64,000 nucleotides of DNA, taken from assembly GCF_032854445.1 (NCBI RefSeq), contig NC_088302.1:24131788-24195787 (forward strand), given 5' to 3'. The notes beneath the pieces were generated by a model, which worked only from the letters and a program-made list of their open reading frames with translations, was not told the DNA's origin and searched no databases. A program made the position numbers and the translations under genes. Positions 40,877-52,300 of this stretch are shown here, one piece after another; position 1 is the first letter of the stretch; each line of letters begins with the position of its first letter. This DNA is from Liolophura sinensis. Its lineage: Eukaryota > Mollusca > Polyplacophora > Chitonida > Chitonidae.

Positions 40877-40878
<2 letters not shown>

Positions 40879-41156
40879 ACATGCACGATACACATGTATA
40901 TACAACTAAACACATAAGATCACTGCGGCAACCTCTATGAGTGATACACCTATATAGGGCCTACTTCCACAGGATATGAAGCTGCATGGAACTACGATCA
41001 CTTTTTTAAGAACATAAATATATAAAAGAAAATTATAGTTTCAAAGAAATCCATGTGTATTCAGAAATGTAATAACATTCTGTTTTGGTCCGAACACAAC
41101 ATCATTCAAAATGTACACGTGACAAACCTCATGATTTGTGACCTAATACAGTATAG

Positions 41157-41158
<2 letters not shown>

Positions 41159-41210
<52 letters not shown>

Positions 41211-41215
41211 ATATA
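41159..41215. repeat. Compound (TA)n(TG)n microsatellite
   Basis: About 28 bp of TA followed by about 22 bp of TG, able to form cruciform or Z-DNA in principle. Confidence 0.9.
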
Positions 41216-41514
41216 GAGGCAAGAATATGTTTTATTGCACTGACATAATCTGCTGAATTATGATGTCAAGTTGGGGTAATTTCCATTTAATTTCTGGTTT
41301 CTATGGTAACCAGTTGTGAAATGCTAATTTTAGGACGTATGCTTGCGTAAACCAAACCGCATAATGAGCTCAGGTTGTTTTTATAGCAACGAATTTTAAA
41401 ATCTTATTTCGGGTGACGTGCTGGCAATAGAATTAAACCATTCGGTGACCTCTGGGTTGCCTCCTGGGTTGTCCTTAAGTCAAATTCATTTACTTTTAGG
41501 GGCCAAGATAATAA

Positions 41515-41818
41515 GCGTGCCAGTGCGGCGCAATCACCCAGGAAGCTCTCATCAATGCTGTCGCTGTGAGTTCAAGTCCAGCTCATGTTGGATACACCCA
41601 GCGCGGTGCCATCACCCAGGAAGCTCTCATCAATGCTGTCGCTGTGAGTTCAAGTCCAGCTCATGTTGGCTACCTCTCCGGCCGTACGTCGGAAGGTCTG
41701 TGAGCAGCCTGCGGATGGTCTGAGTTTCCCCTGGGCTCTGCCCGCTTTCCTCCCACCATGCATGCGAGGCTGCATGGCCGCCGTCGTATAAGTTAAACAC
41801 CAAATATATAAATAAATT
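41515..41818 (+). mobile_element. SINE copy with internal ~78-bp tandem duplication of the head
   Basis: The segment ATCACCCAGGAAGCTCTCAT through CCAGCTCATGTTGG occurs twice in a row (about 41532-41600 and 41610-41678), then the normal body and AATAAAT tail follow. Confidence 0.85.
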
Positions 41819-43676
41819 TGCTTTTGTGATGTTTGTGTTTTACCATCTGGTTACCATCTGTTTAGCTGCATGTGCTTATAAAACCATAAAGGCACGTACC
41901 GTATCATTTTACATAACATATTTTACCTCCGACATGTAACAATAATAATTTAATATCCAGGATTGAACGAAAATGCACGGGGAGACAGTGCATATTTATT
42001 CCCAGTCCTATTGTGTATATACATGGTGGTGCCTATTGCACGGATTAAGTGTGTCACACTGACTTCTTGATAAAGATAACATATACCTGTAATATTGCAT
42101 TAAAACCTGCGGAACAACATGAAAAACACAGATGGAACTTTACCCGTGAAAAATATGCAAAAAGATGTATGCCGATAGTTAAAGGGACTCATGCCATCAC
42201 GTACATTTATAAACTTTCTTCGACCTTTCCAAGGATACATATCAGTGTACAATGCAGGCAACTGTCAAAACCCTTCTGATGCATATTGATCATTCGATGT
42301 ATTTGGGTCATTCCTATATGAAATAATTAAAAAAAAATTATATAAAGAAAGAGTATGATACAGGATGTGGATGTCTATAAAGATCCGCCACGCGTTCGGC
42401 CAACTATACAGCCGCGCACTCACGACTAAACCCGCTTTCTTTACCGCTACGAAGATTTTGTTTCCAGAAAAGAAACGTGCTTATTCCCGCATTTTTACCT
42501 CATGGTTGAGGCCAGTAGTGGCGAATAAAGCACGCTCGTGCTATTTAGCGTGTAAATATTGAAAAGTCGCCTTAATCCAGCAATAGACTTGTGGATCTGA
42601 CCGACTGGTTCAGGTCGGGTTATCCACCAGCACGGATCAAAGCTGTGTTTAGACCTCAGATGGTATGTTCCCCGGAACATGCACGCAACTCTATAAGCAG
42701 CACAAATTCCTATACGACGCAATGGTCAAGACCACAGTTGGCGTGTTTGTGTACCACGCATTCTTTTACCTCTCGGGTTTTGAAAGTCACGGTCCTGTCA
42801 CGTTCTTGATTCGTTGGCCTATAGCCTATATACCATGCAACCAAGACAGCTATGTATATCCACGCCAGGGTTTTGTTTTCTAGTGAACCGTGCGTGCAGG
42901 ATCAGGTAAATGTCAGATATACATCCGATACACTCTATGATCAAGCGGTTTTATACAGTTGAACCCATCTTATGTCGATTTTCAGTTTGAGGACTAAACG
43001 GATGGATAATTTAAACATGTCATCTTACAATATGAATGGGGGGAGGGGGGGATAGCCCAATTAATTGTCGCCATATTAACGAAATGCTGCCTGCATTGGC
43101 CGGTTATACAGCAGAAAAGGTCGTCTGAACATCTCTGATGGAACCTGTATATGCCTCCGAGTGTGTAGCATTCCGTACAAGTCTGTGATAACAACACGGC
43201 ATTTCTAGACCAGTGACGTCTAATAAATTGCAATTGCAATAATTTACCTAATTCAGTCAGAATACGACCTTAACTGGGGTAAACTGACATGAGCCCGGTT
43301 ATACGTGTGACCATTTGCCAGCTATGATCGTGTCGTCTCTGCTCTGGTTTTTCTCTGTATGCTGTACATCTTAATTATAATTACTTTCTATTACTTGGCA
43401 GCGTTGCTGGCGATGCTTTACTTAAAAACATATATAATAGATATTTGGAACATAAGAACTATGTTATATAATTTTCGACTTTTGTTTAGCATAGCTGGAT
43501 TTAAAAGTGTTCGTTTACTATTTGTTCTCATTTTGGATGTTATAATTCTCTTGTCGAAAGACCGCCATTGTGACGTTAAACCTTTCACTCCTTCATTTTT
43601 TCACTAAAACATGCGCCTTGTATAAGCGGTATATCCGGGGTTTCATCCCATTTCGAGTCAAGCCTAAAACTTTAAA

Positions 43677-43948
43677 GGGGCCTCCGTGGCTCAGTTGGTT
43701 AGCGCGCTAGCGCATCGTAATGACCCAGAAGCCTCCCACCAATGTGGTCGCTGTGACTTCAAATCCAGCTCATGCTGGCTTTCTCTAAGGCCGTATGTGG
43801 GTGGGAAGATGTTGCAGCAACCTGCGGAAGGTCGTGGGTTTCCACCGGGTTCTCTGTTCCTCCCACCATCATGCTGGTCGCCGTCGTGTAAGTGAAATAT
43901 TCTTGAGTAGGGCGTAAAACACCAATCAAATAAATCAAATAAATAAAT
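43677..43948 (+). mobile_element. tRNA-derived SINE, full length
   Basis: GGGGCCTCCGTGGCTCAG head, body with several changes, (AAAT)n tail. The flanking duplication AAAACTTTAAA is visible on both sides. Confidence 0.9.
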
Positions 43949-45188
43949 AAAACTTTAAAAACTCGTTAATAGGAAAGACAACCACAGAAAAAAAGACTTT
44001 GAGTTGTTTGAGAAGATGTAGGTGAAATCAGGCCTAAACGGTCTCAGACATTTTTTCCCTGGCGTTCTTGGTAACTCTATAAATCAACGTCTTATGAGGA
44101 ATTCTTCTGATGAGGAATAACGAGGGCATATATGGGATGCGCCATATGATAATTAGAGCAACAGCTAGGGAACACGATGTCACAGAGCTGGAACAACACG
44201 CACATATGGTTACAAAAAAAAAAGAAAAGAAAAAAAAAAGGGGGGGGGGTCGGGTGACATAAGCGGAAACAGACGCGTGACTATATATATATATTAATGA
44301 GATGGCTAAACGCGTCTCTTTTTCTTGTCGTCGTTTTCCGACCATTGACAGAAAATATGAATAAAATAAGGAGAGGTTATTACCAGATATAAAAAATGCT
44401 TCAAAACTTACATTTTTCAAGAAATATTTTTGGTATACATGTAACTTACTTCATTTTGCTTTAAACCATATACCTGTATAACCTTTGTTTTAGAGTTCCG
44501 TGCCATGCATATACCCTTATAAATGCCGGAGACGAACTAGAAGAGACCGTGACATCACTGGTCAAGAGTTGATCGGCGGGGAAGAGAGTTTACATTTTAG
44601 AAAACAAGCACATAACCCACCACCCGCCCCACGTCCAATCCCTTACACAGTTCCTTATCACATTGTATTTAGAAGTATTTGGCTGATATTTACGAAATAT
44701 AATAAGCTATTAAAGCTGTATTATTTATCACTGCCTCTATATCGCCTTGTAGGCAGCATACCTTACCAAATATCTTGTGATAATTTTAAAAGGAACACCC
44801 CCCCACCACCCCATAAAAAACCTACTTTCTCAGCTATTCGTTAGACAAGGTGTCTACAATAGTGGGCAAAGGTTCCTTAAAAGCTTTATTTTATACAGGT
44901 TCCTCTCAATACAGCGTTAAAAACGCTGCGAAACAAGGTTCAAATCCGGTCTTGGCATTTAATTCTTGGGAATGCAGAGTTTGTAGATTTCACCGCTCTA
45001 GCCGTTTGTGAGACCTAAATTGGTGACAATACTGAAGGCCCGTTCACACACGATACAATTTGAGCGCAGTCAAATGTTCGTTAAGCTTGTCTTCCTTCAT
45101 TATGGTATGCATAGGTCTGTAGGCCTAGGTAACAATGACCGCCATCGTAGTTAAAAAATCTTCAGTATGGTGTTAAGCAACAACCAAG

Positions 45189-45219
<31 letters not shown>

Positions 45220-45246
45220 AATTACAAAGCTCCCTAATCTCTTGAC

Positions 45247-45478
45247 CGAGATATCCGTGGCCGCGAAGTTAGCGTGCTAGCGCAGAAGAAGGAATCAGGA
45301 GTCTCTTACAGATGCGGTCGCGGCGAGTCCAGCTCAAACAACCTGCAGATGATCGTGTGTTTTCCACGGGCTCTGTCTGGTTTCTTCTCACTATATATTG
45401 CTTGTCACCGTCGAAGAAGTGAAATATTCTCGTGTACGGCGTAAAACACCAGTCAAATAAATCTGAGGGAATAAATGA
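45247..45478 (+). mobile_element. Old, diverged SINE copy
   Basis: Recognisable GTTAGCGTGCTAGCGCAG head, AACCTGCAGATGATCG, and GGCGTAAAACACCAGTCAAA end, with deletions in the body. A tail-only fragment with (AAAT)n lies just upstream at about 45135-45222. Confidence 0.78.
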
Positions 45479-45715
45479 ATAAATATCTCGACAACATATA
45501 CAGCTATAGTGTACACATATGGCTCTGAAATGATTGCGACTGTACGTCCGGTGTCACAAAAATAAAATTTGGCATTTGTAGCCCTTCAACCTATTTCGAT
45601 CGAGACTCCATGCTATGGAAGCCCAAAGGGGCCACTTTCGTTTTCTTAGTTCGACGTAACAAATATAACGTTGAAACTCAAAAAGATGAAAGCACAAAGG
45701 ACAAAACAGAAAAAT

Positions 45716-45890
45716 GTGAAGTTCGAAAACCGGAAAAAGCCAAGCAAAAATTTGAAAGTGCGAAACGAAAACTCAAAGGTGCGAAGCTGTAAGCGAAAGG
45801 CTGAAAGCGCGAAGCTGGTACAAACTCAACTTCAGTCGCACACAAGGGTTTTCGCTTGGCACTTCCGGGTTTTCTACCTTAGCACTTCCC
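45716..45890. repeat. Weak inverted repeat upstream of NUP54
   Basis: The left arm has ...CCAAGCAAAAATT; the right arm reads back as ...CCAAGCGAAAACC. Both arms are rich in GAAAAC/GTGCGAA strings. The short Lys-rich ORFs over it look like translation of this repeat, not a gene. Confidence 0.45.
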
Positions 45891-46142
45891 CAATTTCTAA
45901 CCTAGCAAAAGTCAGGCTGAATTGACAGGTTTTATATGTAGACATCTGGTCTATGTGTAAATTAATCGTTGACTAGAATTTACGTCGTCATGCACGATAT
46001 AGTCTGTTGTTAGTAGCCTCGACATGATTACTACCGGTCAATGACGTGCGCTCAAACGCTTTCAACAATGGTCAAAGGGGAAATAACCCTCAAGAGAAGG
46101 TAATTTTGCCGAAACGAGAACAACAACAACACCAACAACAAC

Positions 46143-46308
46143 ATGGCTTTCTCGTTTGGCCAGACGACTCAAAACCAGGCAACCCCGTCATTATTCGGCA
46201 CGGGTTCAACAGCAGCCCCTACTTCGTTATTTGGAACGGTGGCCAAGACGACAGCTGCCCCAACATTTGGATTTGGTACTGCCACTAACACTGCATCCAC
46301 GGGAACAG
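46143..46308 (+). CDS. NUP54: NUP54 exon 1 (start, FG repeats)
   Basis: Begins MAFSFGQTT; contains SLFG, SLFG and FGFG repeats in a Thr/Ala/Ser-rich linker, typical of a cohesive FG domain. It ends with the donor AACAG|GTAAAG in phase 1. A run of CAA triplets (AACAACAACAAC type) lies directly before the ATG. Confidence 0.9.
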
Positions 46309-49300
46309 GTAAAGCCATGTGTTGGCGGGCTGTCGCAACAACAACAACAACGCGGGCTTTCTGCGCATGGTTAGCTCTAGCCCATGATAACATTTTAGGC
46401 GGTGTTAATTTTGACACACGTTCATATCAAGTCTCATATGTAAACGGTTTAAGACACTACCTATCGACAGAAAAGAAAGTTTAAAATTTTGCCACCTTCT
46501 ATTGAACTTGTGCCATAATACAAGAAGAATAGGTAGTTCAATTAAATTAAACGTTGAGGTCTATTTTCACCTATTTCTGATATTTACCTGCATAGATAGG
46601 GAAAAAAAGGTAGGAATTTCATGAGTACATGTAGAATACATTGATATATGATCCTGCCTCTGCAGCAAATTATGAACACCCAGATGAGGGAGAAGAATAT
46701 ACTGAGCCAACAAATACTTTTCTTTGAAGTTGAAGCTGTCGACAGGGAAAATTCCAGATATATACATGGAACTAGCTTCTGTTATATTAGATTACCTAGT
46801 AACAAATGCTTCTGAATGAGGATGTAGAACGGTTTTGTATTCTTCATGTCATTATATTTTGGGTGGGTGAGGCTTTCGTCGGGTTTGTGAGGTGAAAGCA
46901 CTGTTTAACATGATGTATTTGAGACTGCGGACCTCAGGACATTTGCCGCATACTCTCTCACAAATGTCGGTGAAAACATTGTCTAAATAATACGGACATT
47001 AATGCATAACTCAGCTTCAAGGCCTCATAAGTCCAAAACAAGGTTTTGTTGACATTCACAATCTATGTATGCTGTGCACATGGTTCTGTTGTCTTACATA
47101 CTATAATTTCTGGTTATTATCAGCCATACCTCTCTGAATATCGTCCACTGTTGTTCATTTCCCTATGCGTTCTCATGTTATTTACCCCCCACCCCCCCCA
47201 CCCCTCCCTCTGACGCATATGAGCAAAGTGCCCCCATGTCCGCGGTCTCAAATTTGTATTTATGGCCTGATATTTGTGTAATTAAGACATGTCTTGGGTG
47301 GTTCATATGTGGTTTGTGGTTGAGGCCATTATCTGACATGCTAGTGTGAGAAGAAACCACAGTGTAACATGTATTGATATTTTGTGGTATATATAGAAGA
47401 CTCTTATAAAGTTGTGTTTGGGTTCAGACTTAATTTTGGACAGTAAATTTGTAGATTCCCCTACTCTCACTGCTTGTGGAGCTCTGGAGACATACAGTAG
47501 ATTCCCCTTCTCTCACTGCTTGCGTTGCCCAATGTTTGTTGGAGAACGATTATCTGTCACTAGTTTTGTGTGTTAGCTCATCAGTAAGTTACTGAAGTTG
47601 GGTGCTTTTCCACGAAGGCTTCTCTTCCCTCCACCCACAAAACTGATCTCCATCATACAAGTGATATATTCTCGAGTATGAAAATTAAGCAACAATCAAA
47701 TGAATAAAAGTGGGTAAATAAAGGTAATTAGAAGAAATGATGACTGGCTTAATTTACATATAGGCCTAGGTTTCAGTCATGCCTGTCATAATGTTTGCCT
47801 TGTTGACTTTTGCATTTTCAGGGTTATTTGGGACCACTACAGCCACAACACAGCCCTCAACCAGCTTTGGCGGTAAGTTTTAGGATCAGACAAGAACATG
47901 CTAAGGTAATCTGCTAATAACAAATTTTTTTTTTTTTTGCTGAAATTATTGTGGAATGTTCACGAAATACAGAATATTGAGACTGTTCAATTTCATCCCA
48001 AATTGAGCTGTGTTTAGAGATGTTTCTTGTTCAAGACATCTGCTAAGCTTTTCTCCACCTTGTGTTGGCTTTGTTTTATTTATTATTAAACTGTCTCAGT
48101 AGATAATGGTCGTCCCCTGAAGGTGTTGCATGTTGCTGTTTTCAAATCATCTGCATATGTAGTAGCAAAAGGTGTATAAATATAAAGAAATATAAATAAT
48201 TTTATGTATTAATTTTTTTTTCTTCATAGGATTCAATTTTGGTGGAACACCTTCTTCTACTGCAACTACAACAACAGCCTCTACAGGTAGCTTTGACAAA
48301 GTTGTCTGGTAGAGAAGACAACATGTATCAGAAATTACTGCAGTAAATCATAGTTACTTAGTTGATGGTTCCGGGATAATTCATAGTTTGGCAGTGATAT
48401 CATAGCTGCTCTGAGCCAATCATCAGTGCATTCTTTGGTCATGTGAGGTATGGAGGTGAGAACAAAGCGAATTTAACCCGGGTCGAGATAAAACGTTAAA
48501 ATGCAAAAATATATCATTGAAGTTAGAAATTATTTCTTTTAAGTGATCAGAATGTGCCTAACCTTTAAATATGACGATTTCTGTGCATCCTGTACAGTAG
48601 TACTTTAAAATTAGGGAATCTGCAAAAATCAGCCTTCACCCATTTTTGCGCCATGTTGTTTCTCGTCTTCTATGACTCGTGAAGGACCCAGATTTGCGGA
48701 ACTACATGTATAAATAGGCTTCCCTGCTGCTGATGATTTCTTTTCTGGCAAGTTCAGATGGATTCAGATGTCTTCTGCAAAGTGCATACTTTGTAATATG
48801 CATATTAAATCTCTAATTAGTTGTGTTTCAGGTTAATTAAAGTTGTTCCAAAATCCTGGTACCTTGTTCATCTATTTTCACTTAAACATATTCTAATTTT
48901 CATATTTTTTTTTTTTTTGTGCTGTAGGATTCAGTGGTTTTGGCGGGTTTGGAACAACCACAAGTGCTCTGGGTGGAACATCTGGGTTTGGCACTGGCAC
49001 TACTTTTGGAACTGGAACAACAGGCACTGGGCTTTTTGGTAAATTTAACACTTCAGTGGTATAAAATAATGTCTCTGTGGAAGGAATCGGAAGAAGGCAT
49101 ACATTTTGATATAGATGTTGAATTATAATGAGCTCAATCTGATTTATGCAATCTGTTATTAACTTAGTCAAGGGAGAGAACTTTTGTGTGTCACTGTGTA
49201 TTCTGCATACAAGTGTGAATGCATTTTTCATGTTTGAGAGACAACACTTGTCCAAATGTATATACGCAACAGAAGGAGCTTTCCAGTGCTTATGGTAGAA

Positions 49301-52300
49301 GTAACTAGTGAGAAATTCCCTTTAGCTCAGTTGCTAGAGTGCTGGGCTTTGGCTGCTGATATCCGAGTTCGAATCCTGGTGCGACCCATGCAGTAAAATT
49401 CTTCTACCGTTACACTGATGTGGCAGATAGGCGTTGGACTGTGTTGATTGGGTGTGCCTGCTGAGATGGGCACCAGTATGGGTACGACAAGGGAGCTCAG
49501 TGTGTCTAAAGAAATGTAGCAGGCAAAATCTCAGTGTAAAGGTTGATGGACTTTACTGCATAGAGTTACACCAAGATTCAAATTTGGGTTTCAGGAGCTG
49601 AAGTCAAGTGCTCTACCAACTCAACTACCACTAGCTACTGCTAGTATAAACACTGGAAAGCTGCTCTTGTTTCATATATGCATAGATAATGTACCCCACA
49701 TTAAATTTAAAAAGATATCGCAACTCAAAGTACATTTTGTACATACAAAAATTCTTGAGTGTGGCTGGAGGCAACAATCAAATAACTAAATATTTCTTGA
49801 TTTTCAGGCCAACAACAACAACAGCAGCAGCAGCAACAACAACAACAGCAGCAGCCTGGGAATGAGCTGGCTAACATCGTCACATCTGTGACAATGCCTC
49901 AAGTGTTCAATGATGAGCGAGACTTGGTGCTGTCTAACTGGAACCAGATGCAGGCTTACTGGGGCACGGGAAAAGGCTACTTCAGTGCTAATGGCGTGGT
50001 GGAATTCAAACCTGATAACCCCTTCTGCAGGTTTAAGGTATATTTGTTCACATAATAAAAATAAAATAAGTACATAAGTGCTAGTCTTGGGCCAGATGAT
50101 TCTAAAAACTTATTGTATGTTTTTTGCAGGCCATTGGTTATAGCCAGTTGCCCAAGGCCAAGAATGAAGACGGAGTTGTGTCCCTTATTATCAGTCAGAA
50201 AGAGAAAGATGTGAAAGATGTCCAGCAGCAGTTTGTGGATGCTCTTCACAAAATTCTCGGCAGTAAACCAACGTTGTCCATTTGTGTACAGGGAGTGCGA
50301 CCTCTGCCAGATGACAAGTAAGGCAACTGGGTGTTAGCGGCACATCAGCTCAAAGGATAATCCAGTCCAAGTATGATTGTGACAACTAAAGGGAACATTG
50401 AGAGCATGGTATCCTTAACTTCTGACAAGGGGACAATGCTGTGAATATGTATCTTATCTCACTATGTGTGAAGGGGTGTTCTCTTCACCTGGATCCAGAT
50501 CAGCCCTGAAATTTGATAAATTTTTACACTCAAAATGTCCATAACTTTGTTGCTGACAGATGTACTGGCAGACTAAAGACAGACAAATACCTGCACATGC
50601 CAGCAAAATCATAGCCTCTTTGGCAGATGAGTTGGGGACATGAGATGTGACCTCATCTGCCCGACCAGTTGTAAGGTTAAGGAATATTTGTGGCTTTGAC
50701 TGCAAATGCATTCTTGTGGTTTGACATCCTGTGATCGTTTGAGGTCATTGCCGTGCAGGAATCCTCTCTTCTCGTACATGTATGTGACAAGGCCTGTCAT
50801 CAACCTGCAGATGGTCGTGGGTTTCCTCAGTCCTCTGCCCTTTTCCTCCCACCATAATGCTGGGTGTCTTGTATAAATAAATAGTTCGCCATATATATGA
50901 AATATTATAGAATATGGTGTAAAACAACCATCAGATAAATGATTAAATTTCATTTTCTGATGTGACCGAAGTAGACAAATCTGATTTATTGGTGTGAGTT
51001 GCCTCCCTTTTTTTGGCAGAACTGAGATGATCATGTACATACTGGAGCGTCCAGCTGTTGGTCCGTCCAAACGACTCTCTGCTTCTGAGGTCTCAAACTT
51101 CATGAACACAGCGAATATCAAAACCCAGTTGACCAATCAGCTGAAGATAGAAAGTGTCTTACCAAAGATTGGTTTGACACCTGAACAGATTAAGCATTAT
51201 TTGGATCATCCTCCTGCAGGTAAGTTGTATGTTTCGCTCAATTTTTTCTTGTCTTTTATTTATTTATTTATTTCGTTGGAGTTTTATGTCATACATCTAC
51301 TTAAGAATATGTCACTTATACAACGGTGGCGACCATTGTGGTGGGAGGAAACCGTGCAGAGCTTGGGGGAAACTCATCTTTCAGGATGAAATTTTGGCAC
51401 ATTGGCTCCTTTGTAAGTTTTGTGTCCCTGCCAGTTTGTTGTCCCAAGGACAGATCAGAAGGGAGTGATTTGCAGCTATCTGTATAACATTAATGCAGAA
51501 TGCAACAATCAGCCCAAATTTCAAAACAAAACCGTGTTCTTGTGATGATTTGAAACTGGTATGGTAGTTTGAAAAGCAAGAGAAATTTTTATTTACTCTT
51601 TAATATCAACCTTTTATTATTGATGAACGAAAATTTGTGATTGGTTTCTGTGTTGCTGTTATTTGCCAACTTGAAAAAGTTAAGTATCATCAGCTTCCCT
51701 GACTAAAACTTTGTGTAGTGGGTAAAACTGGACAGTAATTTATAATGAATCCCTTTTTTTGTGTGAGCGTGTGACTTCAAATATGGCTAGGGTGGGGTTT
51801 GTGTGTTACTTGCCAAAGGGCACTCTTGTTTCCAATAAAACTGACTGCTTCCATACAAGTGAAAAATTTGTGAGTACAATAGGAAAGACAAGTTGATCAG
51901 TAAAGACCAGTTGACCAGAAAGGACCAGTTGACAAGTGAAGTAATCATCATTGGGACGGTTGCATCCATTTTCCATTGATTGCAGACTTTACAGTAAATT
52001 GTAATTGTTGAGTATCCTGGGAAAGTGTCGAACAGCCATTTGATGAAAATTTCTATTTTAGTATATTCCGGATAATAGGATGAGGAAAGTCGCCTTTCCC
52101 AGATATGCATTCCTCTGTCAAATCAGTCGTGTAAATATATATTTTCAGGTATAGACCCTTTATTGTGGAATCAAGCCAAACTAGAGAACCCGGACCCAGA
52201 AACTCTTATCCCGGTACCCATGATAGGATTCAAGGAGCTGCACCAGCGGTTAAAACATCAAGACCAGCAGACCAAGCTGCATATCAACAGGCTCGATGTT

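Larger units (their letters stand above)
37801..46142. other. Intergenic gap between divergent FAT4-like gene and NUP54
   Basis: About 8 kb with no supportable gene. It contains a perfect-looking foldback (38410-38545), TATG, TA and TA/TG microsatellites (40059-41215), SINE copies (41515-41818, 43677-43948, 45247-45478) and a weaker inverted repeat near 45716-45890. A TGACGTGC motif at 46042-46049, about 95 bp upstream of the NUP54 start, resembles a CRE half-site and could belong to its promoter. ORFs in this stretch are short and unrecognised. Confidence 0.6.

Noticed and set aside
45610-45925. Lys/Glu-rich ORFs upstream of NUP54
   Set aside because: They translate a GAAAAC/GTGCGAA-type repeat, and two overlapping frames look equally 'coding'.
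49316-49390. Genuine tRNA gene in NUP54 intron 4
   Set aside because: Good A and B boxes, but the stems do not pair convincingly, and it lies within a foldback with a second tRNA-like arm, so a SINE origin is more likely.
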